Under the pieces are notes generated by a model. The model was not told where the DNA came from. It worked only from the letters and a program-made list of their open reading frames with translations, and made no database searches. A stretch of 64,000 nt of DNA from Dama dama (taxonomy: Eukaryota; Chordata; Mammalia; Artiodactyla; Cervidae), in NCBI RefSeq assembly GCF_033118175.1, contig NC_083701.1, forward strand, positions 8,947,501 through 9,011,500, written 5' to 3'. Both the position numbers and the translations under genes were made by a program. This document shows, piece by piece, positions 23,290 through 34,699 of this stretch. Position 1 is the first letter of the stretch. Each line of letters begins with the position of its first letter.

Positions 23290-23885
23290 CCCCCAGTGTA
23301 TGCTGAAGTCCTAACTTCCAGGGCTTCAGCATGGGATGATATTTGAAGCCACGGTCTTTAAAGAGGTTGTTGCTGTTTAGTCGCTAAGTCGCATCCAACT
23401 CTTTTGTGACCCCACGGACTGTAGCTCGCCAGGCTCCTCTGTCCATAGGATTTCCCAGGCAAGAATACTGGAGTGGTTTTCCATTCCTTCTCCAGGGGAT
23501 CTTCCTGGATCAAGGATTGAACCCGGGTCTCCTGCTAGGCAGGCAGATTCTTTACTGCTGAGCCACCAGGGAAGCCCCCTTTAAAGAGATAATTAAGTTA
23601 AAATGAAGTCATTACAATGGGTCCCAATTCAATACCACGGGTATTCCTATAAGAAGAGGAGATTAGAACTGGGAGATACAGAGGGAAAACCACATGAAGA
23701 GACAGGAAGAAGACAGCAATCTATAAGCCAAGGAGAGAAGCCTTGAGAAATCAGTCCTGCCACACCCTGATCTTGAACTTTTAACTTCCAAGACTACGAA
23801 AGTGCATTTCTTCTGTTGAGGCCGCCCAGTCTGTGCTTCTCTGCCATGGCAGCCCTAGAAAATGAATATAAACTGTGGGATGCCT
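23290..23885 (+). mobile_element. MLT1A-type LTR inside MIR, interrupted by a Bov SINE
   Basis: GGTCTTTAAAGAG, then after the SINE ATAATTAAGTTAAAATGAAG, CCTATAAGAAGAGGAGATT, ATCTTGAACTTTTAACTTCC and the end TTCTGTTGAGGCCGCCCAGT. Confidence 0.85.
23366..23578 (-). mobile_element. Bov-A SINE inserted in MLT1 LTR
   Basis: TGTTTAGTCGCTAAGTCGCA to GAGCCACCAGGGAAGCC. Perfect 10-bp TSD CTTTAAAGAG at 23356-23365 and 23579-23588. Confidence 0.94.
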
Positions 23886-24010
23886 TTTCACTTCCATTCT
23901 GTGCCCATTTTCCTCATTTATAAAACTGAGATTATAACAGGAGCTCCCTCATAAGAATGTTGTGAGGCTTCAACCAGCAACAATTACTTAGAACGGGACC
24001 TGACACAGAA

Positions 24011-24716
24011 TTATCTGTCTGTAAGTGAACCTATAATTATGATGACGATTTCTCTCCACCTGCCCCACCAGATTTCAAAGACAGAGTTTCCCTCTCCATT
24101 TCGCAATGGCTAGCGCCCAGTGGAAAATAGAATGCTCTGCTTAGACGGGAGTATTACTTGACAAATGGGTGAATGAGGAGATGCTGTTTTAAATGCTTCT
24201 GGGAAAAAGTCAGAACTGAAGTTGTTGTCAAGGGGTAGCTCTCTAGTATCTAGATGGAAGTGCTGAAAAATAAAGTGAGTGCCCAAGTGTGAAAATGAGG
24301 AATTTCTGGAAGGAAGAAGGGTTGGAGAGGCAGTGAGACTCACAGTCACTCCCGCTCAGCAGGTGACCTTTATCAGACATACCTGGACCTGGGCCAGAGG
24401 CTTAGCTGCCTCTGGTGAGGCTGATGCCGCCTGCGTGGGGAACGTGGCCTACGAGCAGGACAGGACTGAGCCTGCAAGCAGGGTAGGGTGTCAGAGAACC
24501 AGGAGAGACACCCTTCCAGTCGGGCTGCCTGTGAACACAGCTGCAGGCACCTGCCCGGGGGCAGACACGTGGGCTTCTCCGCCCCGAATGCCCCGCCCAC
24601 ATCCATCTTTCTCCTTCTCTTTTGCCTACCAAGTTTTGACTCATCCCACAGACCCTCCCCATTTCTGATCACTGATTTCTCTGCTCTCCTACCTGTAACT
24701 CCAAAGCCACTTCTTT
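24011..24716. other. Intergenic, nothing recognised
   Basis: GC-richer, with overlapping frames on both strands at 24373-24672; none resembles a protein family. Confidence 0.4.
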
Positions 24717-24929
24717 CCCTTCTCCAGGGAATCTTCCCAACCCAGGGTTCAAACCCAGGTCTCCCACATGGCAGGCGGATTCTTTACCAGCTGAGCCACA
24801 AGGGAAGCCCAAAAATACTGGAGTGGGTAGCCTATCCCTTCTCCAGCGGATCTTCCCGACCCAGGAATCGAACTGGGGTTTCCCGCATTGCGGGCGGATT
24901 CTTTACCAATGGGGCTATCAGGGAAGCCG
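24717..24929 (-). mobile_element. Tandem (dimeric) Bov-tA SINE
   Basis: Two antisense heads follow one another: GAGCCACAAGGGAAGCC near 24800 and GGGGCTATCAGGGAAGCC at the end. Each is preceded by its own TTCTTTACC block. Confidence 0.88.
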
Positions 24930-26479
24930 AACCTAAGAAAGCAATGGGGAAATCTTGGACCCCTACAGAGAGCAATTCTGGCTCTTAAATACCTGATTCT
25001 GCCCAGAGCTGGAGGCTCTAGTTGGCAAAGATTTCCTGGAGATGATGAGGTTTAAATCTAGTTACATCAGAGATCAAAGTCAGCCTGCCATCCAGCCGTG
25101 TTTGGATCCACCCTGTCAATGTTTATTAAATGTCCTCTGTGTGCCAGCCAGGCTCTGCATGTTGGGGAGACACAGGTGACCAAGAGGGTTTTCTCAAAGA
25201 ACTAGCACCCCAAAAGAAGAAGACAGCCCTGCGAACAAAAAATAAGGCTTTGTTGTGAGGTTACCAGCCCAGAACACCCCTTCAGCAGCACCATGAGGGG
25301 ACATGACAATGGACACCTCACCTTAGAGAGCATCCTGAAAGGTCTGAGAAAGGGGGACCCTTGGGTGTGTCTCAGAGAACAAAGTAACCACAAATACCTA
25401 CGCAGGCCAGCTAGAGACCATCTGCATGAACACTTCCTCCTTGGAAATTTTCATTGTCCCCTCTGCTTTTTTCTAACTTCTTCCACGCTGGTGGTTGGAA
25501 ATTATTAAAACTGTCCCTGAAAAGGACAGAGGACTTCACCTGTTTCGGGCAGAGGAGAGAAAGCGGCCTCTTAGGGAATCGTCCAGGTCAGCAGCTCCCA
25601 GGAGAACTTCCTGTTGTGATGGAAATACTTGCTGGCTGGGACAGTAGCCACTGGTCACATGGGGCTATTACAAGCCCTTGAAAATGTGGCTAATCTTTCA
25701 TTTCCCTGGAATTAATTCTAAAATAGCCACATGTGGCCACCGGCTATTGCATTAGAAAGCGCAGGGCTGGGCATCAAGGAGGCTGCCTCGTCAGACCTGC
25801 GTCCCGCCTGTGGCCTCAGGCACACTCTCTCCAGGAGCTCTTCGTCTCCTGCAGGGATGTGAGGCCCCATTGTGGGGGTGGTGTCCACATCCCTGGCCAC
25901 ACACTCCGACGCACAGGAAGCGTCCATTTTCCTTATTTCCTTGAAGTCAAATCAAACACAACTGGCAGCTCCCTTTTTGCCAGCCCTGGGGGACGTCCAG
26001 TCTCAGTGATAGTAGACACCCAGTGTCTGCATGCCATCATCATGCCAAGGTTAAAGGGTTGGGCTACGGAGCAGATAGGCACCTGGGTAACAGAAGCTTC
26101 CTTCAGGGCCGGGCTGCTGCCTGGATACCTGGACCCTCTGGAGAGGGCATGTTGAGGATCTGCCACCCTCCCACCTCCTTAAGACACGGGGTCAAGGGTG
26201 TTGGCTACTAACAGAACCCTGGCCCCTGGCCCCACCCAGGCAAAGAGCTCTCCCCGCTCCGCCTTCTAGCTTCTCTCCTTCCCTTCTGGTGTTCTTGGCA
26301 CAGAATTTTACTTGCTTCAGGCTTTACCAAAAAAAAAGCCAGTAGGGGCTGTGTCTTGCTTTAAGCCCAGGAACCCTAAGGCTGGGTTGAGAAGGCTCAA
26401 CACAGTCAGTTTTTTCCCCTAGAAACTTACTGAAAAAATTAAAAAAGAATCCTGCTATTTAATATTGCAGTAAATTATG
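24930..26479. other. Intergenic; short L2 trace at 25118-25200 and one hAT-like remnant
   Basis: TTTATTAAATGTCCTCTGTG then TGCCAGCCAGGCTCTGCATG resembles the L2-type TTTATTGAGCACCTACTATG segment. Remaining sequence holds no gene I can support. Confidence 0.4.
25636..25780. repeat. hAT-like DNA transposon remnant
   Basis: AGTAGCCACTGGTCACATGG...TGAAAATGTGGCTAAT on one side and AAATAGCCACATGTGGCCAC...TGCATTAGAAAGCGCAG on the other form the arms of a common short nonautonomous element. The subfamily is unnamed. Confidence 0.5.
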
Positions 26480-26691
26480 CACGCCATGCTCAGTCGCCAA
26501 ACTGTGTCTGATCCTTTGTGACCCCAGGGACTGTAGCCCACCAGGCTCCTCTGCCCATGGGGTTTTCCAGGCAAGCATACTGGAGTGGGTTGCCATTCCC
26601 TTCTCCAGGGGATCTTCCCCACCCAAGGGTTGAACCTGCATCTCCTGCATTGGCAGGCGAATTCTTTACCGCTGAGCCACCAGGGAAGTCC
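26480..26691 (-). mobile_element. Bov-A SINE
   Basis: CATGCTCAGTCGCCAAACTG to GAGCCACCAGGGAAGTCC, with near-matching flanks GTAAATTAT and ATAAATTAT as the probable TSD. Confidence 0.93.
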
Positions 26692-26749
26692 TGCGATAAA
26701 TTATACTTCCTTATAAAACTGTAATGCCCCACGTGGAGAAAAAAAGTAA

Positions 26750-26815
26750 GAGGCCAGGAAAAGACATCCACAGCAAAGGGAACAGTGTGTGCAAGGGGCC
26801 AGAGGCCATTAAGCT
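26750..26815 (+). repeat. L2 LINE fragment
   Basis: GGGAACAGTGTGTGCAAGGG then GCCAGAGGCC matches an internal L2 phrase. Confidence 0.55.
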
Positions 26816-26867
26816 CCATGGCAACCAGGTTCCAAGTTGGGCAGCCCTAGGTGGCAGTTCCATGAGT

Positions 26868-27012
26868 GTCTGCTATGAGATTATTTCCACCAGGTCTCAT
26901 GACTTAGATGTTGTCATGCCCATTTCAAAGATGAGGACACTGAGGTTCCAAGGGGGTCAGATGATTTGGCCAAGTTATCCCAGGATTTAAACCCAGGTCT
27001 CCTGCAGCCAGC
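26868..27012 (-). repeat. MIR SINE
   Basis: CATGCCCATTTCAAAGATGA, GGACACTGAGGTTCC, TTTAAACCCAGGTCTCCTG. Confidence 0.85.
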
Positions 27013-27392
27013 CTGGGAACAGATCATGTAAATGAGGAGCAAGGAGGAAGGTGAGACAGCAATTTGCCTTGGGAATGGGGTGTCTCAGAGGTGCAAGGGC
27101 CAGCCCTCAGCCAGGAGATGTGTCAGGGGAGACGGCCTAAAATCTGAATCATCCAGTTGACGCCAGAAACCGCTGGCCCGGCGGTGAGCCTGCCTACCTT
27201 CCCCAGCTTCTATTAATAATCGGCCAAAGGGAGCTGCCCACGGTTACTCACTTAAAGATTAAACACACCATCACTCCTTCCCAGAGTGCAGCCCCGGCGG
27301 GGCAGGCAGGCATGACATCACCAGCCATGCCCTCTCTGCCCTTGGGAAGCGGTGGCGTGGGCTGGGATTGTGGGAAGCCTGGATTCAAAGAC

Positions 27393-27549
27393 GGGCTTCC
27401 CTGGTGGCTCAGCTGGTTAAGAATCTGCCTGCAGTGCAGGAGACCGGGGCACAATGCCTGGGGCAGAAGGCTCCTCTAGAGAAGGGAATGGTTATCCACT
27501 CCACTACTCTTGCCTGGAGAATTCCATGGACAGAGGAGCCTGGCGGGCA
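27393..27549 (+). mobile_element. Bov-tA SINE, 3'-truncated
   Basis: GGGCTTCCCTGGTGGCTCAG to GAGGAGCCTGGCGGGC; the final third is missing. Confidence 0.9.
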
Positions 27550-27734
27550 CTAGTCTGGGACCCAAGACCGGATGCATTCTCTCTGTTTGTCAGATCCCCT
27601 AACTACTGAGAGAAAGTACCAAGCATCTCTCCCTGTCAACATTGTATTAACATAAAAGAGTGGTTATAGGGCCCCTAGTGTTAGAAGGCACTTGATGGTT
27701 TGGGATAAAGACTGTGGGTTTGGGAGCCCTCCAG

Positions 27735-27985
27735 ACATAGTGGTTAGGGACAAATTTGGGAGCCAGACCTCCTGGGTTTAAATTCTAACTCTATTATGTA
27801 CTAGCTAGGCCATCCTGAGCAAATTACCTAATTTTTTTTTCTGTCTTAATATTTCCATTTATGAAGTAGACATGACAAAAATGGTACCCTGAGTCTTGGA
27901 GATGTGTTGAAGATTGTGATTACTCCATGCAAATGGTTTATCACAATCCCCGGTGCCTGTGTGCTGAATACATATTAGCTATTAT
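27735..27985 (+). repeat. MIR SINE, nearly full length
   Basis: ATAGTGGTTAGGGACAAA, CCTCCTGGGTTTAAATTCTA, GAGCAAATTACCTAA, and the tail CCGGTGCCTGTGTGC. Confidence 0.9.
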
Positions 27986-28017
27986 CGTTAGCCAGGAATC
28001 CGTGGACCAGGATTTTA

Positions 28018-28140
28018 TCTGAGCCTCAACTTCCCCATCTGCAAAATGGAGACATACCCCTTCTTTGAGGTTAGACTGCTAATTTTGTGTGATAATGTAT
28101 GTGGGACTCTGGTGTAGAACTGACATTTAGTCATTGAAAT
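28018..28140 (+). repeat. MIR SINE, partial
   Basis: CTGAGCCTCAACTTCCCCAT then CTGCAAAATGGAGAC, directly after the preceding MIR. Confidence 0.65.
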
Positions 28141-28326
28141 CCTCTTTCCCTTCTAAGAGCCCTCAGGTTAGATAGTCTGAGTTTCCATTAGGTATGAAGC
28201 AGTCTCTCCATCAGCCTGGATGTAAGTGTGCAACAAACAGCAATGGTAACACCATGGAAGAAGGATGAGGTTCTCCAAGAAAATTCCCAGACAGAGGTAT
28301 AGTATTTTCCAGGTGCTCTTTGGTCC

Positions 28327-28655
28327 TGGAGAAGCCCTTGAGAGTCCCTTGGATAGCAAGAAGATCAAGCCAATCAATCCTAAAGGAAATCAATTCTGAA
28401 TATTCATTGGAAGGACTGATGCTAAAGCTCCAATACTTTGGCCACTTGATGCAAAGAGCTGAAAAAGACCCTGATTCTGGGAAAGACCAAAGGCCAAAGG
28501 AGAAGGGGACGGCAGAGGATAAGATGGTTCAGTAGCACCACTGACTCAACGGACAAAAATTTGAGTAAACTCTGGGAGATAGCAGAGAACAGAGGAGCCT
28601 GGCGTGCTGCAGTCCATGGGGTCGCAAAGTCAGACATGACTTAGCGACTGATCAA
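28327..28655 (+). mobile_element. BovB LINE 3' fragment
   Basis: GGAGAAGCCCTTGAGAGTCC to GACATGACTTAGCGACTGAT. Confidence 0.93.
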
Positions 28656-28885
28656 CAAAGGCGCTGTTTAAGAGTGGTGGTCATTTCACAGACTGAGCAG
28701 AGCTGCTGACAGTGACAGGCCTCCCAGGGACACCAGGTTCTTGGGAATCAGCCAGACTGGTTAGTCTTCCTAGCTGTGGGTTCTTGGACAAGTTACCGTC
28801 CCTCTCTGAGCCTCAGTTTCCTTGTGTGTAAAATGGGGATTCTAATACTTGCTTTGCAGTTTGTTGTAAAAACCAGAAACAAAAT

Positions 28886-28946
28886 AATTGGATTTTTCTG
28901 TAACATCTTACTGAAAAACCCAAATGAACTTTTTGGCCAGCCCAAT
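28886..28946. mobile_element. Mariner-derived mini-element, partial
   Basis: GGATTTTTCTGTAACATCTT, CTGAAAAACCCAAATGAAC, TTTTTGGCCAGCCCAATTA is the centre and right arm of the same foldback element seen at 9177-9256. Confidence 0.75.
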
Positions 28947-29216
28947 TACTGCTACTGCTACTGCTAAGTCACTTCAGTCGTGTCTAACTTTGTGTGACCC
29001 CATAGACGGCAGGCCACCAGGCTCCCCTGTCCCTGGGATTCTCCAGGCAAGAACACTGGAGTGGGTTGCCATTTCCTTCTCCAATGCGTGAAAGTGAAAA
29101 GTGAAAGTGAACACGCTCAGTCGTGTCCGACTCTTAGCGACCCCATGGACTGCAGCCTACCAGGCTCCTCCATCCATAGGATTTTCCAGGCAAGAGTACT
29201 GGAGTGGGGTGCCAGC
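28947..29216 (-). mobile_element. Bov-A2 SINE (dimeric)
   Basis: CTGCTACTGCTAAGTCACTT, a first Bov-A unit, the diagnostic linker GTGAAAGTGAAAAGTGAAAG, then a second unit starting ACGCTCAGTCGTGTCCGAC. Confidence 0.95.
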
Positions 29217-29599
29217 ACCTGGCATATAATAGGTGTTCAATAGGTAATCTCTGAAAAAACAAGTTCAAATTCTTTTCCACTTAGATTACTCTCTCATCTG
29301 CTAAGCGCTTGTCTGTCGAGGAGCATGAAGCTCAGAGATGGGGTACCAGTCTGGTTCCCACAGCTCCTCGTTAGTAGAGCCAAGGACCTTGCCTAAAGTC
29401 ATCATATAGAGTTTGGCTTCAAGCTTGGGAGCTGAAAGAGGGCTCTGGACATGGGGTAAGAGAGGGGGGCGGTGAGATGGGATTTTTATTTCTTAAAGAT
29501 GAACACAGAGGTGGGACAGACAAACTCTTGAGATGACATGTCTTAATAATAAGACCTCTCACTTCTAATCCTGGGAGGCCAAGTATAAACACATAAAAT

Positions 29600-30235
29600 A
29601 AATGACATCATTCGGCCTCGTCAGCAAACAAAGACTGCAAATGCATTGAGAAAACAATGAGGTGCCAGTGTGCGCCTATCAGATTGGCAGACAGTCCCAG
29701 GGGCAAGGATGTGCCCACACACAACTGGTGGGACCCAGCCCTCACACTGCCTGTTGGAAGGTGGCTTACAGCACTGAAAAAAGTCCTTTAAAAAAATTAT
29801 ATGTGTATATATGGCTTCCCAGGTGGTGCAGTAATAAAGAATTCACCTGACAATACAGGAGATGCAGGAGACATGAGTTTGGTCCCTGGTAAGATTCCCT
29901 GGAGTAGGAAATGGCAACCCACTCCAGTATTCTTGCCTAGAAAATTCCATGGACAGTGGAGCCTGATGGGTTACAGTCCACGGGGTCACAAAGAGTTGGA
30001 CACAACTGAGTGACTGAGCACACACATGTACGTATATATGTATATACCTGTTGGCCCAGAGGTTTTGCCCTGTAGCATTATACAAAGATGGGTTTGGGAA
30101 AACATATACAAGGATAGTCAACCCAGTAGAAAACTGGAAACACCCAGAATGTCCATGAATGTAGGACGTGTTATATGAAGCATGGTCCCTTCATGTAATA
30201 GACAATATACTATGTGTCACTAGAAGGGCTCTCAT
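29600..30235 (+). repeat. L1M LINE remnant split by a Bov-tA
   Basis: GAGGTGCCAGTGTGCGCCTA, TCAGATTGGCAGACAG before the SINE, and ACAAGGATAGTCAACCC, GGAAACACCCAGAATGTCCA after it follow old L1 order. Further traces reach about 31350. Confidence 0.6.
29812..30027 (+). mobile_element. Bov-tA SINE
   Basis: GGCTTCCCAGGTGGTGCAGT to CAACTGAGTGACTGAGCAC. Confidence 0.92.
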
Positions 30236-30344
30236 AGCCTCGTGGATGGTGGTGGTTGGGTGGACTCTCCATGGTGTGGCTGCCATACTCTTGGGAGCTC
30301 ATTTTATAATTATTCCAATATACTGTACACTTAGATTTGTTTGG

Positions 30345-30572
30345 GCCGCTCACCCGGCACTAATGGTAAAGAATCTGCCTGCTAATGCAGGAGATGCAAG
30401 AGATGTGGGTTTGATCCCTGGGTCAGAAAGATACCCTGGAGTAGGAAATAGCAACCCACTTCAGTATTCTTGCCTAGAAAATGCCATGGACAGAGAAGCC
30501 TGGTGAGTCACAGTCCATGGGGACACAAAGAGTCGGACACGACTGAGCATGCACAGACTAGCACACACACAC
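30345..30572 (+). mobile_element. Bov-tA SINE
   Basis: CTCACCCGGCACTAATGGTA to GGACACGACTGAGCATGC. Confidence 0.9.
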
Positions 30573-30714
30573 CCACATGTTTGATGCATTTTCTGATGTT
30601 ATACTTTATAATAAGAAAATTTTTTAAATCTGTGGATAGATTTTTTTTAAATGCAGAGATGTTAATCATGTTTGGCTTTGTAGAAAAAAAAAAGCAGGTT
30701 ATAAATATATATAT

Positions 30715-30880
30715 CAGTTCAGTTCAGTTGCTCACTTGTGTCTGACTCTTTTTGACCCCATGGATTGCAGCACGCCAGGCTTCCCTATTTATCACCAGCT
30801 CCTGAAGCTTACTCAAACTCATGTCCATCGTGTCGGTGATGCCATCTAACCATCTCATCCTCTGTTGTCCCCTTCTTCCT
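30715..30880 (-). mobile_element. BovB LINE 3' fragment
   Basis: Antisense tail CAGTTCAGTTCAGTTGCTCA to TGTTGTCCCCTTCTTCC. Confidence 0.92.
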
Positions 30881-30940
30881 ATGATAGCATTTTAAAATGC
30901 TGTCATCAAAATATCTATTTGCAGTTAAATATTATCATAC

Positions 30941-31167
30941 CAGGCTTCCCAGGTGGTGTTAGTAGTAAAGAACCTGCCTGCCAATGCAGGAGACACGAGG
31001 AGACACGGGTCAATCCCTGGGTCGGGAAGATCCCCTGGAGGAAGGCATGTCAACCCACTCCAGTATTCCTGCCTGGAGAATCCCAGGGACAGAGGAGCCT
31101 GGTGGGATACAATCCATAGGGTTGCAAAGAGTCAGACATGACTGAAGTGACTTAGCACGCACATACG
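30941..31167 (+). mobile_element. Bov-tA SINE
   Basis: CAGGCTTCCCAGGTGGTGTT to AGTGACTTAGCACGCAC, with perfect 9-bp TSD TTATCATAC at 30932-30940 and 31168-31176. Confidence 0.94.
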
Positions 31168-31927
31168 TTATCATACAACTGTAAATATATATTTACCCAC
31201 ACATACTCAGAGTAAAATGGAAGGACACCCACTAAAATATTAATAGGGATTGTTTCTGCATGGTCGTTTGCTTTTTTTAATTTTCTAAACTTATTTTTGT
31301 TGGTTGCATGTATGTGTGTACGTATTTAGAGTTTCTTTGAATTTTCTAGTAGTTTTACATGGGCTATTTGTTTCTGAAACATCTTTTGTTTCTTACTATG
31401 GGAGTAACATCCATTCTATAGCATTCCCTGGCTCTTAACAGGCTCAGAATTAAGCCACGGTCCACTGCCACTGGTGCTCACATGCCCAAGGTTGAGTCAG
31501 CATTTACCTGGACAAACATGCATTTGGACTTGATATAGACAAGGGGTTGTTTGTCTGCTGTGGGCAGACTGGGCAACTCGAGCTCCACCCCTGCTACCAC
31601 CCTACACGGCTCTGGGGCTCTGTCCCTTGCTTCCCTGGAAGGCTGGAGGTACTTGGCAGCCACTTTTTCTCCTCTCAGGACACTTCCTGGCTGTCTTCCT
31701 CCTTGGAGACAATCTGTTCAGGTCGCCAGCTCCCTGACCAGCAATCATGCAGCCTGCAGGTCACCAGGGCCACCTTCCCAGGCTGGGGTCAAGAGTTAGA
31801 TGGCTTTGTGCTATCAGTCTGGAACTCAGCTTCCTCATCTGTGAAATGGGGCTAAAAGCACCCACACTCCCCACAGGACAGGCGCTCTTCCCTCTTATAA
31901 GCCTGTGCTCTGCACGTGTAGAAAGAA
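31168..31927. other. Intergenic; L1M traces then unrecognised sequence, weak MIR near 31810-31880
   Basis: CAGCTTCCTCATCTGTGAAA then TGGGGCTAAAAGCA is the MIR core. No gene. Confidence 0.5.
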
Positions 31928-32140
31928 TGTGTGTGCTAAGTCCCACGGTCGTGTCCGACTCTTTACGACCTTATGGAAGTCAGCCAGCCAGGCTCCACTG
32001 TCCATGGGATTCTCCAGGCAAGAATACTGGAGTGGGTTGCCAGGCCCTCCTCCAGGAGATCTTCCTGACTCAGTGATGGAACCCGTGTCTCTCCTGCATT
32101 GGCAGGCGGGTTATTTATCACTAGTGCTACCTGGGAAGCC
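31928..32140 (-). mobile_element. Bov-A SINE
   Basis: GTGTGTGCTAAGTCCCACGG to GTGCTACCTGGGAAGCCCT, flanked by GTAGAAAGAAT and GTAAAAAGAAT, an 11-bp TSD with one mismatch. Confidence 0.94.
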
Positions 32141-33399
32141 CTGTAAAAAGAATACAGGGTACAAACCTGTCCACCTGCTCAGGTGAGCCTGGTTGGGTTT
32201 TATTTAAGTAAAGGCTTGTTGGTTTTCCCACTACATCCCTTTGCCTTTTGCTTAGGAACGGGGCAGCTATGCCTTGTCTGCCCTGTACCGTGAAAATAAC
32301 CTGACTCAGACTATTCCAGCCCACTCTCCCTGGTACGAGCCTATATCTGTCGTCTGGTTCCTTGCAGCTCACAAGGGGAATACCTACACCGTGTTCCTCC
32401 AGGCCCACTGCAGAGCACCCTCCTCTTGCACATGATCCTGGTGGTGGTCAAAGGCACATGTTGCTTGAATGCTTTGGTGGGGGGGAAATTTCAGTCCCTG
32501 TCCAGAAAGAGCGAGGCACAATACCTGCAGGATAAGGACTGTGCTGAGCTGTGCTTTGAGAGGCTCCCAGCAAAAGAGTGAACCTAACACTCCTTCAGGT
32601 TTTTCAGAAAGCATTGTGAGGGGTGAAAATAAAGCAGTAAATACTCCTTCCTAATTGCAATAACACTGGGCCAAACAGGATAATTTGCCAGTAGGTCCAG
32701 CAATGGTGGGGGGCTGGCTGAGATTTAATTTAACACGAGGAATGCAAAATCATGTGACATTGCTTCTCTAATCTGTCTGAGAAGTAAATTGCATGGTTGC
32801 CACCCAAAAAAATCCTTTTGCATTCGTTGAACCTGGTCCCAGGTGGCGGTGGGTGGGGGGAGCGGTCAGCAAGGAGCCCCCAGGGGCTGCGGCCTCTGCT
32901 CTAACTTCTCCACCACCTAAGACAGTCCCAAGGATCACCCAGGATGCCAGCGGGCACCTGCAGAGATAAGTTGTTCGAAGCCTCAGAGGCAAGAAGAGCA
33001 GATTAAAGTTTAGGAAATGTCAAAGAACCATCCCATCTCCTAAACCTGGATGATGAATGGTCATGTTACTGAACTGAGGTTCAGCTGCTCCTGGCTCAGG
33101 AATCCAATACTGACAAATAAGTGTTGGGTAAAAAGACAAGATAGCTTGGCTGAGAAGCTGGCAATCCTGGGGAGAAGGTGTCTGTGTGTCCCTGCAAAAT
33201 CAACTCCCCACTTTCCATGTTTTGCTCAGAGATTATACAGGGAGAAGAAGGAAAGGGTTACATGCCGAGGAGAGGGTTGTGGGGTGTGTGATCGGCTTGT
33301 GGACATTCTTCTGACTGGTTGGCGGTGAGGTAACCAAGTCAACATCATCAGCCTCCCAGTTCTGACCTGTCCGGGGTCTACGTGCTTGTGGTCACTTAA
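32141..33399. other. Intergenic, nothing recognised
   Basis: No gene or clear repeat. Frames at 32127-32408 and 33050-33328 have no family resemblance. Confidence 0.4.
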
Positions 33400-33591
33400 C
33401 ATGTGCTTAAGTTGCTCTTTGCAATCCCATGGGCTGTAGCCCTCCAGGCTCCTCTGTCCATGGGGATTCTCCAGGCAAGAATACTGGAGTGGGTTGCCAA
33501 GTCCTCCAGGGGATCTTCCTGACCCAGGAATTGACCCAGGGTCTCCTGCATTGCCCGTGGATTCTTTACCAGCTGAGCTACCACGGAAGCC
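33400..33591 (-). mobile_element. Bov-A SINE
   Basis: ATGTGCTTAAGTTGCTCTTT to GAGCTACCACGGAAGCC. Confidence 0.9.
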
Positions 33592-34699
33592 TTAGTATAA
33601 TTAACTTATTCCACCTCATGGGAGGTTTAGTATCTGTAAAACAGCTCAAAGAATATGGCTCAGAGTATTATCTATGGCCCTTGAGGAGGAACTAAAGGTC
33701 CTTGACTTTGTTTAATGGGTACACTATTATTTGGTCTTGTTTGATCTCTCTTCTTTGCTTTTACATTTTCTCACTTCTGTGATTAAATTTAGTCTTTGGC
33801 TAAAGTTTTTCTACAGTCAAGAGGCAGGTGAATGACATGGGTGGGGGTGGGTGGGTGTCTGTGCTGGGAAGGCCCATAGGGTCCAGCTCTGTTATAATAG
33901 TTTTAAGCCAACTGTCTGTACATAAATGCAAACCATCTTCCTTCTTTCCTTTCCTTCCTCTTTTCTTCCTTTCAAATAGCAAATATTATTTAAGATTTTC
34001 CTGACCTGTGCAAGACAGGATAGTCCCAACTCAGAGAAGTTGCTGCCCCTTTTTGTAGGAAGCTCTGTCCTCAGAGGTACAAGCAAAACCCAGAGGATGA
34101 AGGAGCCAGAATGGGCAGGGCAGGCAGGCAGGTTAGGCTGGAAAGTGCAGCTGGAGGTGGTGGTGGAGACAGTCAAGCCAGGAACGTGGGTGGAGCATGA
34201 AGGGCCAGCGATTTCAGAATGAGCGATTGCCAAACATATATGCGGGCTCCTCAAAGCTCCCATGACCTCTCAGAGAAAATGTGGGAAGTTTCCCAGGGCT
34301 CTGTCCTCTTCAGACTTTAGGAGTTCTCTAAGTAAGTAACCTAAAATTAACTGACAGCCTTTGACTTAACATGGAAACAGCCCATCTGAGAACAAAGTCA
34401 ACATGGAATAAACCTGATCTGGAAGATACTAAGAGCTGAAGAGGCAGAGATCTGGTAACATCAGGCCCGGGATCCATCCATACCTGAAGGTAACCCTCCT
34501 CTGGATATTACTGCTATGTGAGCCCATAAATATGCCCCACACCTTTATTGCTTAAGCCATCTGAAATTATGTTTATGCTACATATACACTAAAGATTTCT
34601 AATTAATAACAAGAAAGGGAAACACACAAAGCTCTGGGGGCAGGAGGTGGTGAGGGAATGCTTACCCATCCTTAGTCTAATGGCTGCCAGTTTCAAACA
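33592..34699. other. Intergenic, nothing recognised
   Basis: 34300-34620 might be an old LTR (ATTGCTTAAGCCATCTGAAA), but I cannot place it. Confidence 0.35.

Larger units (their letters stand above)
23218..24010 (+). repeat. MIR SINE split by an MLT1 LTR
   Basis: The 5' part at 23218-23288 (GCACATGGATTCTGGAAC, CCTGGGTTCAAATCCCGGCC) continues at 23890-24010 (TTTTCCTCATTTATAAAACT, ATGTTGTGAGGCTTCAA). Confidence 0.85.
28740..29245 (+). repeat. MIR SINE split by mariner remnant and Bov-A2
   Basis: 28740-28870 (CTCTGAGCCTCAGTTTCC, TGTGTAAAATGGGGATTCTA) and 29215-29245 (CAGCACCTGGCATATAATAG, GTGTTCAATAGGTA) are the body and 3' end of one MIR. Confidence 0.8.
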
